A stretch of DNA of 64,000 bases from Mauremys mutica (taxonomy: Eukaryota > Chordata > Testudines > Geoemydidae): NCBI RefSeq assembly GCF_020497125.1, contig NC_059084.1:7901501-7965500 (forward strand), in the 5' to 3' direction. Shown here in pieces: positions 36,844-48,557 of this stretch (position 1 is its first letter; every line of letters starts with the position of its first letter). A program made the translations under genes and the position numbers. The notes beneath the pieces are model-generated. The model saw only the letters and a program-made list of their open reading frames with translations, was not told the origin of the DNA and ran no database searches.

Positions 36844-37149
36844 ATGGCGAGGGGCGCGCTGGAGGCGGACGGGCTCCGGGGTACCCTGGTGGCGCTGCTG
36901 CTGCTGGCGGCGCTGCCCGGCGGCGCGGCTCGCCCGCGGGTCCCCCTGCCCGGGGACGTGAACGGCCACAGCCTGCACCCGCCCTACTTCAACCTGGCCG
37001 AGAGCACCCGGATCTCCGCCACCGCCACCTGCGGGGAGGAGCGCGGCGGCGGCGGCGGCGGCAGCCGGGGCCCCCGCGCCGTGGAGGATCTGTACTGCAA
37101 GCTGGTCGGCGGGCCGGTGGCAGGGGGGGACCCCAACCAGACCATCCAG
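36844..37149 (+). CDS. LAMA5: laminin subunit alpha-5, coding exon 1
   Basis: Laminin alpha-5 is a secreted basement-membrane glycoprotein, the alpha chain of laminin-511 and -521, whose N-terminal domain drives polymerisation. The exon encodes 102 residues. Residues 1 to about 29 form a signal peptide (hydrophobic core [11 protein letters not shown] at 15-25, cleavage plausible near GGAA/RP). Residues from about 42 begin the laminin N-terminal domain ('[10 protein letters not shown]', 'ATATCGEE', '[16 protein letters not shown]', sequon NQT at 98-100). The phrase [13 protein letters not shown] separates alpha-5 from alpha-3. The ATG at 36844 has an A at -3 and G at +4; a GTG six bases upstream is not needed. 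The exon ends CAG/gtaggg, phase 0. A run of six glycines (68-73) interrupts a region that is short in other laminins. Confidence 0.94.
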
Positions 37150-40100
37150 GTAGGGCCCGGCGGGGCTCAGCTTGTCCCGGGGGCACCTGCCCCGAGCCCC
37201 CTGGCGCATCCCCTGGCCGCGGCGAGCCCGCGCTCCTCGCCCGCCGCCCCGGGGAGCTCCCGCGAATGGAGGCGCTCGCCGGCCGGTGACTGGGGCCAGC
37301 CGCGCACAAAGCGGTTTGGGAAATGCCTGTTCAGGTCCGTGTTTGCTCTGCCCCAGGCGCCCTCTCCGCCCGTTTGCGCTTCTCGCCACCCAGCGAAGGG
37401 GGGACGTGTGAGTTTAGGAAACTTCCTGTGGTTGTTGAGCCGCTGCATTGACTGGCCAGGGGTCGCCTCCCAGCGGGGTGGTTGGAAGCAGTCCCTAGGC
37501 AACTATGCTAGTCCCATGCTTTAGCAAAGCGGAGCTGCATTAAACTCCCTAGGAACACGCCTGGCTCTGGTTGTGTGATGCATTTACTCTTTACCTCTTT
37601 TCCCCCCGGTGTAAATCAAGATCTTGTTTTTCTTCCCTCGCTATGCGTTTGCAAAGGTAGATTTCAGCTCCACTGGCTGTGTGGAATTAGCTCAGCGGTT
37701 CCTTTTTGAAAAGAAGGGTGCGAGAGAGGGAAATCCTGCAACAAATTATCTGGCCCATTTTAGGCCATTACCTACCAGGAGAGCAATTCAGCGTTTCAGA
37801 AAACAGCAGGGTGACAAGCTTTTCATTAGTATTTTCCCAGGTGTATACCTTCGTGTTTGCGCCCTGCAAATAGCAGTTGCACTTTTGCAGAGTGTTCGTT
37901 TTCTTTAGCTCCACGAAAGGGTTGATTGTGGAAGATCATTTTGAAGGGATGGTGAGGGGTGATTTCCTCTCCCTTCATTTTTCTAAAAAGCGTGTCACTT
38001 GGCTAGTTGTTTGGAGGCATCTTCTCTGAATTCTCCAAATGCGGTTTCTCTTTCAAAGGCTGAAGGGGAAAGGGAACACGTGTTCCTTTTCGAGGGTTGC
38101 TAGAAATGCGCCAGGATTGCCAGTAATTGTACAAACCAAACACAGTCTGTTAGGTTCCCATGACATTATTTTTAAAGGTGTCAGTTTCTGTGTTGATGAA
38201 ATCCAGGGCAAGTGGAGACTGCTGAATGGGTCTGAAAGCAAAGATCAGACATTGGTGATCATGCCAATATTTAATAATATGGGTGTGTAAGCCAGACACT
38301 GCTTGTGTTGAGATTTTTTTTTGAGGGAGATTGGTAATATTCACCTGACAGCTTGTAAAAACAGGTTTATCTGTATCCCATGTGTCCCAGTTTAACCCAA
38401 CAATAGGAACCTGTAGCCAGGAATCCCCTTGGAATGCAGACTGCAAAAATGCAGCAATACTCAGTCATCTGTGTGTAGCAGCCTGTTTAACAGCCATGGA
38501 TATCTTGGAAGGCAGGGAGACCAGTTGCAAGAGGATTTGTAAAATGGGAGCTTTAGTTCCATGAATCCCAGATCCGCTGTAATCCCATGAGAACAGCCCA
38601 AGTAGTGCGAAGCAAATAGAAGAATTTGAAACTCTCTTGTGGAATGAGAAAAAAGCAATGACAAATCTGAGCAAAGCAATGTGCTGTTTGCCAGTAGCTT
38701 CTCCTGGGTTCTTTAAGAGAGAGAGTGCTAGTTCACCTGGAGCAATAGGACCCTACTCAGCCTGTTAATAAGCAGAGGGAGCATTCAGAAAACAGCTAGT
38801 GTGAAGTTGGTGCCTTCAAACAGGTCAGATAGGAGAATGTGGCCTGAATGGAATATCTGCTTCTAAAAAACCCGAAGTCTGCAATGCTTTAGCTACTTGG
38901 AATTTTCTCGCCACTAAAGGGCAAAGTCCTGTGTCAGTGGCCCATACTTAAGGATGTTGCTGTGGGAAAGCCAACACCCCGTGCTCCTTCAATTTTATTA
39001 CTTTACTGTTGTTAGCAGACTTGTGCATCAGACCTGTCTAATGCAACAGGTATTTATCTAAAATAAAACACAACTGGGCAAATACTGCCTTCTTCTGTAG
39101 TTGATGGATGTGGGTAAGGATTCCGTGAATCCTAAACAGAGCCGTTGTTGGAGCTGCAGTGCTGCGCTTTTATTGTCAATGTAATGCATAGAGAGGAAGA
39201 TAACTGAGAAACGCTTGCTGTTCTGTGTGCAGTTGCCAGCATCTAAATACCTGGTAAGTAAATCCAGTAAAATGAGACTTCTAAAAACATGGAGGTTTAT
39301 TGCACATTAAGGGCTATGCATTTGACATGAAGTCAGTGGCCATCTGTGATGCTTCTGTGTGACTAGCCTGATTTATAACAGACTGCATTAAGTAGTGACT
39401 AAAATAAAGCATTCTGAGTCTAATGACTTGTGTGGTGCTCTCTGCAGGTGTGACTCATGCCCTTGCAAATACAGCCTTGCCCTAGCACTGTAGTTTTCTT
39501 AAATCTTACTAGTTATTTCCAGTTAAACAAATGTGGTTCCTTAGACTTTGAGATACTATAGTGACCCCCTCCCTGTCCTTCTGTGCAGCTTTGATATGGG
39601 AGTGCTTTGATCTGAGCTCTGCTTCCTAGGCTGATATTCTTTGGTCAATCTGAAAGCTTTACAATCCTTTTGTAGTGGCTCCTTTCCATGACTACAGGCA
39701 GCACCTGGAAGGAAGGGAAAAAAGAGGTATTAGTGCAAAGGTCAGAGTTCCCAATTCATCCCTGTTAGGGATTTCAGCACCACCCAGTGACTAAAGCAAT
39801 GAGGGAGGCGTGGGGGGGGGGGAGGGGGAAGTGTTCAATTTAAGCAGATTGAAGCGACAATAACGATCTCCAAATGTAAGTCACTAGTATGCTTCATGTT
39901 TCACCAGTTACTTGCCTAACCCCTTCACCTGCTCTCTTGTACATTGTTCCACACAAAGTGCAGCCACGGTCAGGAAGGCTTTTGGGTGGGAGCGCTGCAA
40001 GATTCCGTTTTGATGGATACTCAGGAAGTTTCAATGGGGCCTGGTAGTTAAGAGGACAGACGTTTGCTGGATTGTCTGCCTAATAAATATTGTAGCTTGT

Positions 40101-40674
40101 CAATCTAATAGGTTCAATCAATTCTCCCACCATGAACAATTTTAGTTAATTAACACTGTAATAGAATTTTTTTGGAGAGAGAAATCAACTATTTTTGCCT
40201 CAATGAATTCTTAAAGAACCCTGTTTTGTTTAATAATACTGGCTTTGAAACTTGCAGAGTTTGTGGTATAGTTTTAAACACCAGGCTCCAGACCTGTTTG
40301 GAATATGATGAAGTCAGGGCGTGGCTATGCTTGCAGATGTAGAGTGCTTAGCGTTAAACCAGCCTTCGGAGAGCACAGTCGGGAAAGCGCTGAAGTCTGT
40401 CCACACTGACAGCTGCAACGCACTAGCGTGGCCACATTTGCAGCACTTGCAGCGGCATTGAGAGTGGTGCATTATGGGCAGCTATCCCACAGAGCACCTC
40501 TTCCCATTCTGGTGCTGTGGCTTGTGGGAAGGGGGCAGGGCATTCTGGTTCCTGTCCCAACGTCCCATGATTCATCGGTTCGCATCCCAGCAATCCCTCT
40601 GCTTCTGTCCACATTTGGCGCCATCTTTCAACGTTTTGTGCTGCACGCTCTGTCTTCCCTTTCGGTCTGTGGGA

Positions 40675-41912
40675 ATGGAGCCTGAACTGCTGAGGAATAT
40701 GCTGATGAGTCTTGCCAGCACGTCATGTTTGGCAGTCGAGTTACTCCTTAAGATCCAAACTGACAATGAGGACTCAGACAATGATATCGACTTGAGTAAC
40801 GCATATGACACGAGATTGCTTGTGGCATTCACGGACATGCTCACCACCGTGGAACGCCGCTTTTGGGCTCAGGAAACAAGCACTGAGTGGTGGGATCACA
40901 TCGTCGTTCGAGTCTGGGACGACGAGCAGTGGCTGCAGAACTTTCGGATGAGAAAAGCCACTTCATGGGACTGTGTGATGAGCTCGCCCACACCCTGGGC
41001 TGCAAGGACATGAGATTGAGAGCTGCCCTGATGGTGGAGAAGTGGGTGGCTATTGCAATCTGGAAGCTGGCAACTCCAGACAGCTACTGATCGGCCGCTA
41101 ACCAGTTTGGAGTGGGAAAGTCGACCGTTGGAATTGTGTTGATGCAATTTGCAGGGCCATTAATTGCATCCTGCTCAGGAGAACAGTGACTCTGGGTAAC
41201 ATGCATGACATTGTGGCTGGCTTTGCACAAATGGGTTTCCCTAACTGCGGAGGGACTAGATGGGACGCATATTCCAATTCTGGCACCAGCCCACCTAGCC
41301 TCAGAGTACGTTAATCGGAAGGGGTATTTCTCTATGGTTCTCCAGACGCTTGTGGATCACCGTGGGCATTTCATTGACATTAATGCAGGCTAGTCCGGAA
41401 AGATGCATGACACATGCATCTTTTGGAACACTGGCCAGTCCAGGAAGCTGCAAGCCGGGACTTTTTTCCGAGACCAGAAGATCACCATAGGTGAAGTTGA
41501 AATGGCCATTGTGATCCTTGGAGATCCCGCTTACCCTTTAATGCCATGACTCGTGAAACACTACACAGGGAGCCTTGACAGCAGCAAGGAATAGTTCAAC
41601 AACAGGCTGAGCTGGTGCAGAATGACTGTGGAGTGTGCTTTTGGTCATTTAAAGGGCCGCTGGCGCTCTCTGTATGGAAAGCTGAACCTGGCCGATGACA
41701 GCATCCCCATGGTTATATCCGCGTGCTGTACCCTCCATAACATTTGTAAAGGGAAGGGTGAAAGCTTCATTCAGGCATGGACCTTGGAGCTTCAACACTG
41801 GGAGGCTGAATTTGAACAGCCAGAGAGCGGGGCTATTAGAGGGGCCCAGCACGGGGCTGCAAGGATTAGGGATGCTTCGAGGGAGCAATTTGAGGCTGAA
41901 AGCCACCAGTAA
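40675..41912 (+). pseudogene. HARBI1-like DDE transposase, pseudogene
   Basis: The protein begins MEPELLRNML at 40675. Recognisable blocks are 'ERRFWAQETSTEWWD', 'LRAALMVEKWVAIAIWKLAT', 'NQFGVGKSTVG', 'LDGTHIPILAP' (first catalytic D, about 41253), 'GDPAYPLMP' (second D, 41523) and 'TVECAFGHLKGRWRSL' (E, about 41633). All three DDE positions survive. The reading frame is destroyed by apparent frameshifts near 40960, 41150 and 41247 and by four stops near 41088 (TGA), 41391 (TAG), 41547 (TGA) and 41592 (TAG). An AATAAA at 42035 follows the final stop. I infer the original role was cutting and integrating the element; this copy cannot encode it. Confidence 0.9.
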
Positions 41913-42034
41913 TGTCTGGTGCCCTGCACAGGAGTGAAGTGCAGTGGTTCCAATGTTAGAAGGAATCTGTTTGCTGTGCTAACTTGCAGTGCCTGTTGCT
42001 TTCCTGGGCTAAGGTATCTTTTACTTTATGCGAT

Positions 42035-42072
42035 AATAAAGAATGTTTTCAAAGCCAAAAAATCCATTTATT
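42035..42072. other. convergent polyadenylation signals of the two Harbinger genes
   Basis: AATAAA on + lies at 42035-42040, just downstream of the transposase stop. TTTATT at 42067-42072 is AATAAA on the minus strand, just downstream of the Myb-like gene stop at 42136. The two signals are 26 bp apart, so the transcripts would have overlapped tail to tail. Confidence 0.7.
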
Positions 42073-42135
42073 GAAAAGAAACACAACTGCTTGGGAAACA
42101 GAAAGGGCGAGGGGGTGGGGTGGGGAACGGTACAA

Positions 42136-43768
42136 TCACAGATTTGCGTATGTCCTGTTATCAAACTCAGCCTTCCTGTCTGGAATGCTGTGCAATGAGT
42201 GCTGCACCTCAGGATGGCTGTACTGCATGGTGATGGGGGTTGAGTGCAGTGGGTAAGGGTTGTAGTTTTCAGGGCTGGGTGGTGAAGCTACAGGTGTTGG
42301 AGGCAGCTGGTGGCAATAAGAACCCAGATGTTGAGGAAAGTGGGTTGGAGGTGACATGGGGGCACAAGGGAAAGCATCTGGGGACAAGGGCTGTGGGGGG
42401 AGGGGTGGCGCAGTAGTGCTCCGCCTGCATGGTTACGAGCACCTGGATTGAGTCCGCTTGGCGTTCCATGATGCTTATCAGCATCACTTCATGCAGCATT
42501 CTTCTTTGCTTCTACGTGGCCCCTTCCTGATTCTTTGCAGTCTCTCGGCCGGTGAGAACACGGATGGCTGAGATCTCAAGGTTGCATCTGTAAAGGCAAA
42601 ATGCAACATTTAACAGAGGCAGCATTCTTCACACCAGGCACAGCAATGATTCCCCCGTACTTAAGGAGAGCAAGCACAGTCTACACAATAGCATAATTTG
42701 CTCGTCCCAAAGCGAGCGCACATAACGCACGGGAGCCCCAAAATGGTGAGTAAGCACAGGGTCAAGGGGGACTGATTGTTTCAGAGCTGTACTTTCCTCT
42801 GGGTTTCTGTGCCTTGGGGAGAGCTGCAGGGGGCCCCTATACTGAACACTGTCCCCACATTTTCTACAGGAGTTCGTCCTGGAAGATATCTCGCTGCTGA
42901 GGGTGACCTGGGAAGCAAGAGAGGGTCTTCTACCGCAATGCGGCTTCCGGCCTGGCCCATATGCAGCTTGCCTATGTGCAGCAATGGTCCCGCCCCTCAT
43001 GGCATAGTGACGCAGACATATTAGCCTGACTGGGACAAGGACCACAGTGGCTCTCCCACGAAACCTGTGCAAGCACATTGCCCAAGTTCTGGCTGAGACC
43101 TTTGAAGAGATCACTGAGGCCGATTACCATGATGTGAGAGCACATCAACGCCCCATTCCGCATCTAGGCATGCATGCAGCCCTAACCCTCCTCGCCCCAA
43201 GGGCCTGCACCGAATAACTTCCTTCCCAAAATAAAAGCTGCTTATCGGGAACCTCCTCTGGTGTTTGTCCTTCCCCAAGCACCGGCCGCCACAACTGGCT
43301 ACCTTCCTCCTGGCTTGAGAACAGCTCCTGGCTGCATGCATTTAGGGATTCCAGGGTGTCTTCCTCCGCCTCAGCACCCTTGCTCCTGCTTTGCTGTTAC
43401 TCCTCCTGCCTTGTTGAACTGGGCTCTGAAGTGTCCATGGTGGTACTTAGCATGGAGGTGGGGTCACCCCCAAGTAGCGTGTCCAGCTCTTTGTAGAAAC
43501 GGCAGGTTGAGGGGACAGCGCCGGAGTGGCGGTTTGCCTCATGGGCTTTGTGGTAGGCATTCCGCAGCTCCTTCACTTTAACCCTGCACGGCAGTGCATC
43601 CCGGTCATGACCCCTTTCCCTCATGTCCCTTGATATCTGCCCAAAGGTATCGTAATTTCTACGGCTGGAGCGCAGCTGGCACTGGACAGCTTCCTCCCCC
43701 CAAACACTGATGCGGTCCTGCACCTCACCGTTGCTCCATACTGGGGACCCCCTGGCGCGTGGAGGCAT
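42136..43768 (-). pseudogene. Myb/SANT-like DNA-binding protein of Harbinger, pseudogene with one intron
   Basis: Start MPPRARGSPVWSNGEV at 43768. A trihelix Myb/SANT-like region follows ('AVQCQLRSSRRNYDTFGQ', 'DALPCRVKVKELRNAYHKA', 'CRFYKELDTLLGG'). Such proteins bind the element ends and bring the transposase to DNA. A TAA at 43399-43397 interrupts the frame, but matching sequence continues beyond it ('AEAEEDTLESLNACSQELF'). Exon 1 would end at 43246. The expected donor GT reads AT (43245-43244). The acceptor 'tttacag' precedes exon 2 at 42587. Exon 2 has a 1-bp loss near 42500 and a further shift near 42390, ending 'STPITMQYSHPEV' ... 'FDNRTYANL'. Exon structure is inferred from frame and family knowledge. 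Confidence 0.82.
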
Positions 43769-44770
43769 GGTCACCTGGAAAGATGCGCTGAGAGCACTCC
43801 ATGCCTGGATGAGCAAACAGGAAGGGGATTTTCAAAATTCCCAGGGAATTTAAAGGGCGGGTCTGACAGTTGTTCACCTGAGGGCAGGGCAGTAGAGTTA
43901 AAACTGATGACCAGAGTGGCTAGAACAGGCATTGTGGGACACTTCTGGGGGCCGATCAGAGCACATTAACAGACCAGGACGTCCACGCTGGTGCCACGAT
44001 GCTCCAGACGGGGCGCATCAAACGTTATTCCACTCGCCAAGGTGGAGTACCAGGAGCGCTCTGACTCCATGGCTTGCCAGTGTGGACGCGTCGTGAGTTA
44101 GAGCGCACTGGGCTGCTTTAATGCGCTCCAATTCGCAAGTGTAGCCATGCCTTCGGAGTTCATGCTAGCCTCACAGATGGCAGCCAGCATTTTTAACTGT
44201 GGTAGCTTTTGTAGTCTGCAGGAGTTACACAGGTCGGAACTGAATTGAAAGAACTGCATGGAGAAGTTTTTACAATGCTTGCACCTATTCCACTAGCTCT
44301 ACCCACTGCTAGCGATCTCACTTTAATGAGCTGTGAATTCACCCACTGGACTAAAGACAGAACAGAAGATAAACCACATTAGGCTTTTATCAGTAAAAAG
44401 TGACTTTCTGATTAAACGTCAGATGAAGACACTGCTGTCTGGGTTCCAAGACAGTGCTCCGCAAACATGTAATGAAATGCAGTGAGGGAAAGGTTCTCCC
44501 CTGACGCTTGCATTCCAAGTCCTGCTCCTAAGTAATTAGCTGCAGCGTTAAGGGTTTTGCCATGAAATGTTCCAAAAACTTGCTCCCCAGAGAGCAATTT
44601 GGCCTTCCCAGGGTATTTAGATGCAATTTTCTTGTGTTTTGGGTGTCACATTCATTCTCAAAACAAAAGTAATATTTTATCGAATCCCACCAGCTTCAAG
44701 TCAGTTTAGGAACCTGTATTTGTAGCCCCACTCACCCCTGTTTTGCCTTCACTTGACACACATCTTCGTT

Positions 44771-45065
44771 TAGGCCATGTCTATATGTACAGCGACACAG
44801 CTGCATCCGGTACAGCTGCACTGCTGCAGCACATGTGGTGAAGACATTGTATGCCAACTGGAGGGAGCTCTTCCACTGGCATTTAAAAAAAAAACAAAAA
44901 CAAAACTGCCCCCCCCCCCCGAAATGGCATAAGCTATGTCTGCAGGTGGAGCTCTCCTGCCGACGTAGCGTTGTGCACATGATGACTTATGTCTGTAACT
45001 TATGTCACTCAAGGGGTGGAATACTCTCACTCCCGAGTGACATAAGCTGTAGTGTGGACCTAGCC
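44771..45065. mobile_element. MITE with inverted 'taggccatgtctata' / 'gtgtggacctagcc' ends
   Basis: The termini are inverted and related to the Harbinger-type ends at 21819 and 29940. The interior holds an A-run followed by an uninterrupted C-run (around 44886-44922) and a near-palindrome ('cttatgtcactcaagggg' / 'cactcccgagtgacataag'). No coding capacity. Confidence 0.65.
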
Positions 45066-45164
45066 ATAGGCTGCCTTCATGCAGACACTTGCTCGTGTGT
45101 GTAAGTTACTCACCCAAGTGTTTGCAGGATCAGCGCTTGAGGTTATAAGCTCACCTGGTAGGAT

Positions 45165-45345
45165 TTGTGGAGCCGATTCTCTGCTCACACTGGTGTAAGT
45201 GGGAGGTGAACCAGGCTCCTTATGTGTCTGAACCTGGGAGTCTGATTCTCCATTTTTACACCTGTGCATCTCCATTGAATTAAATGGAGTTTACACCTGA
45301 TTTACACTGCTGTGTAGTGGAAGCAGATTTGGCTCCTTTGTCTTG
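45165..45345. repeat. fold-back interspersed repeat
   Basis: 'ctcacactggtgtaagtg' and 'gtttacacctgatttacac' together with 'ctccattgaattaaatgg' form an imperfect self-complementary unit. A related fragment is at 9475-9600. Class unknown. Confidence 0.5.
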
Positions 45346-48300
45346 TTATCTGCTATGTCTAAAGTGCCTATCGTGCTTTGTGTGCTATACAAATAATAAC
45401 TGGGAGATGGCTAATGTCAAAGACCCGTCCCTGGAAGTTTGGATGTTAGACTAAAATGGAAGGATTGCTACTGTACCTTATTCTTTCTACCTATGTCTTT
45501 TCCATGCTTCCTTGTATTAAGACACCAACATTTTAATTACTTAATTGGAATTGAAAACATCCTGTGATTTTTTTTTGGGCAACAGGTTATAGCTGCCTGC
45601 AAAACCAGACACCTGTTGTAACAACAGCCAAGCGTGTGCCAATTTGGTGTGTGCAGTTACTGGATTTGCATGCACAGTTGAGGTAATTGTGCACCAGACT
45701 CATTTGAAAATGTCACCCAGGGCTTCCCCAGACCCCCAGTTTATTTTCTCCAAAGCCCTGGGGTTTTGTCCCTCAGGGTTTCTGATAAATTAGGTGAGGA
45801 TCAGTGAGAATGGGTCAGGGCAGGGCCAGATAAGCCAGGACAAAGCCAGCTGCCTTAAGGTTGCCAAGCTCAGCAGGGCTTCAGGGCTCTTGTCTGTGCT
45901 CTGAGGAGATTTGAGATTTCCCATTTACTTCAGTGGGAGCGGGAGCAGGCAAGTGATGCTTTGAAGGCTCCTCTTCTATTCAGTCCCTCTCCTTATCACT
46001 CCTCTTGCAGTTTGTTCTGATAGCAGCACTATTATGTTCCTTAAACCCTTTTTCAACTTCTGTCTTTCTTCCTCCATTTCAATAGTTCTTTCACCTTGTT
46101 GCTTACCTTGATAGGCATCTCCCGCTCTTGAGCTGAGAACTTGTGTGTGTTGTGGTTTCCACAAGCCCACAAGGGTAATACTTGTCAGACAGGCATTTTT
46201 CTTTTTAAAACAAAATCTTCAGATTCTGAGGTCAGAGCTCAGCTTTCTTTTGATCTGAATCTGTACCAGTGTAAGTGTGTAATCTGCCCTAAAATATGTT
46301 TTACTCGCTGAGTAGTTAGAAATGATCAATGTTGCTTGTGAGAGATGCTCTCTCTAGACAAATGAGCTATTAAACTTTTGGGAATGGTAATATCAGGGGC
46401 CAAATTACTCCATTTAATAGCAAGCTCAAGTAAGCCACTGGCACTTAGCACCAGTAACAGAGAGAGGAACATTTGCAGCGTCAATAAAGTACAGTAGCCT
46501 TTGTTAATTTTCAGTCCTCTGGAAACCTGAAGGCACGACTGCATGTCATTGCTAGGGTTGTGTGTAACACTTGCAACAAAATTCAAGAACATCAGAGTTT
46601 GAGGATTTTGCATTTTGTTCCAAGGTTCTTTAACATCCACTTTTGTGACAAGCCTCTGAATTTTATGCTTGGCACTAGAAAGCTAATTCTCCACACAACC
46701 TGTTGCGCAGGTTTCTTTTAGCGGGTCTGTTCTTTAGTCGCCTGTTACTCGTTCACCCAGTGAATGTCTGTTCTTTGCTTGTCTGTGCCCTTGTTAGATG
46801 TTTGTTTAAAAGGTCCTTGCTCTGATTCCCTGTGTTACAGCAAGGTCCCAGTGCACAGCAAACAGTGTTACACTGGGCAGCTCTGGCTGTCTCCATTCCT
46901 TGGCTTTGTACTTCACTGTCTGGTATTTTCATATCTCTAGCCGAGTTAATTAAAAGGTGGGCTTGTTTGGAACAAGTTGTGTTGCATAATTGCCTGCAAA
47001 TAACATACCACACGTCTGCAGGGAAGAATGCTGGGAATTTTCAGTTTCCTTTTTGGCTTGAAGTCTCATCCAGCCCTTTGAGTTTGTGGAAATGACAATG
47101 GCTATTCTGTGGGATGACTATCTTACTGCAGCCCTGGAGTGGGAGAGGGTTTGAAGTGCTAGGAAGCTGGAAGTTGTTCCTGGAGATACGTTTCTGGTGT
47201 AATAACGCCAGCTGATCTTAAACCGAACTTTGCACCCCTTGATAATCTGTACGTTATTCCCTGACAACCAGAAACTTCTATGTACTGGTTCTCTGTACTG
47301 TTCACTTTTTAAAAACATCATCTTAATAAAAATTTTAAATTTAAAGCTACCAGGAGCCAGGACAGACAAGGCTGAAGCACTACGCCCAGAGTATCCATCT
47401 ATTTGAAAGGGGAGCTGTCAGCTAAGTGAACTCCTTTGTGGGCTGTTCAGAGCAGGATGAGTCAAGTGACAGGACAGAGGGACTAAGCTAATAACTCACC
47501 AATTCCCTAGACTATTTTCAGGCCCCCTCAGTATGGCCCAGATCCCTCCTTTTTGGTGTAACCGGCCTTGCTGTTCTACAGAAGTGTCTTAAGCAGCTGG
47601 GCGCCTGCGTGACGCTGCTCAGGGCCCACCCCATGAGTTGCAGGGTTCTCCCCCCTCCCTGGCTGCATGCCCGGGGTCTATTGGTACCATAGCAACCCAC
47701 GTTGCACCAGGGAGACCATGAGTGACTCACAGCTAGAGGCCCTGTTGCTGCTGAGGAGATCACAAGGCTGGCCGGTCTGGCCAGGTGTTGGATGTTGTTG
47801 GCTGTTACGTTCTAGCAGGGCCATAGCTGAAAGGGTTTTACTTGTAAATTCTCTCTTCTGCCCCCATTTTGTTTTGGTTTTCTGGTCCCTATTAGAATTC
47901 TACATGTACAGAAGGGGAAGGGAACACATTTTGTTTGTTTAAAAAAACCCTCCGGTTTGGACCCTAAGCAATCCCCTCCTCCAGTGCTGTAGAATTTCCA
48001 GTTGGAAATGTGCTTCATATACCCTGAGTTTGGGGGTGGTCACAACACAACAGCATGACTCTGGGTTGCCTGCAATAATGGCACTTGTGGGGGGTTGTTT
48101 GTTCATCTGGGCTGGAGAGATCCCCATTAAAAATGCTTGATGTGGATTTAAAGAGAACGTGTGGAGAGAATGTGCATCTTTAAAGGGATACAAGCCCTCT
48201 TTGGGGGGAGGGTGGTGGTGAGGTTGCTAAATCACTTAGGTGCCACATCCACTTCTTGATTGTTCTTTGCCTCTCTTTTTACCTGGCAAGAATATCCTCC

Positions 48301-48404
48301 CTCCCTGGTGTCTGGGCTTTTTCTGAACAAAAAGAGTCTGCTGCTTGGAATGTGCCAGCTGCTCTGGGATTGTGTTAATTTCTCCTGTTTGTGTCCTCTG
48401 GCAG

Positions 48405-48557
48405 GGGCAGTACTGCGACATTTGCACATTGACGAACAGCAACAAGGCTCACCCCATAACCAACGCCATTGACGGAACAGAGCGCTGGTGGCAGAGTCCT
48501 CCCCTCTCTCGCGGGCTGGAGTTCAACCAGGTCAACGTCACCTTGGACCTTGGACAG
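48405..48557 (+). CDS. LAMA5: laminin subunit alpha-5, coding exon 2
   Basis: The exon is 153 bp, 51 codons (residues 103-153), phase 0 at both ends. It continues the laminin N-terminal domain: 'GQYCDICT', '[20 protein letters not shown]', '[20 protein letters not shown]'. The [10 protein letters not shown] block is a hallmark of the domain and the GQYCDIC...NSNKAHP spelling matches alpha-5. The sequon NVT lies at 146-148. Acceptor 'cctctggcag' and donor CAG/gtaatg are canonical. Translation joins directly to exon 1 without a split codon. Exon 3, expected to begin with a phrase such as 'VFHVAY', was not found before 64000. Confidence 0.95.

Larger units (their letters stand above)
36370..37420 (+). 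promoter_or_regulatory. LAMA5: CpG island / promoter region of LAMA5
   Basis: Base composition changes abruptly from AT-rich to strongly GC- and CpG-rich and the island ends soon after exon 1. A GC box (GGGCGG at 36612-36617) and G-rich tracts lie upstream of the start codon. No TATA box is visible at a fitting distance, as expected for a CpG-island promoter. The transcription start cannot be fixed from sequence alone; it must lie upstream of 36844. Confidence 0.75.
40318..44151. mobile_element. Harbinger (PIF) DNA transposon, about 3.8 kb, inactive
   Basis: The ends are inverted repeats: 'ggcgtggctatgcttgc' on the left and, read inversely, 'ggcatggctacacttgc' on the right. PIF/Harbinger elements typically carry a DDE transposase gene plus a Myb/SANT-domain gene. 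Both are present here, converging on each other (40675-41912 on +, 43768-42136 on -), and both are broken. The 3-bp target duplication expected for the superfamily is not clear (tca left, tcg right). The element is inside LAMA5 intron 1. Confidence 0.88.
37150..48404 (+). other. LAMA5: LAMA5 intron 1
   Basis: It is bounded by a GT donor (gtaggg at 37150) and an AG acceptor preceded by a pyrimidine-rich tract (tctcctgtttgtgtcctctggcag, ending 48404). Length is 11,255 bp, phase 0. Between 37420 and 40317 and between 45346 and 48404 I see no exon or confidently named repeat. The main content is the Harbinger element at 40318-44151 and the MITE-like repeats at 44771-45345. Confidence 0.9.

Noticed and set aside
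36658..37389. 243-codon minus-strand frame over the CpG island
   Set aside because: Antisense shadow of a GC-rich coding exon and promoter; no motif.
36838..37524. 228-codon frame running through exon 1 into the intron
   Set aside because: The laminin similarity ends exactly at CAG/gtaggg (37149/37150) and resumes in exon 2; the remainder is intronic read-through.
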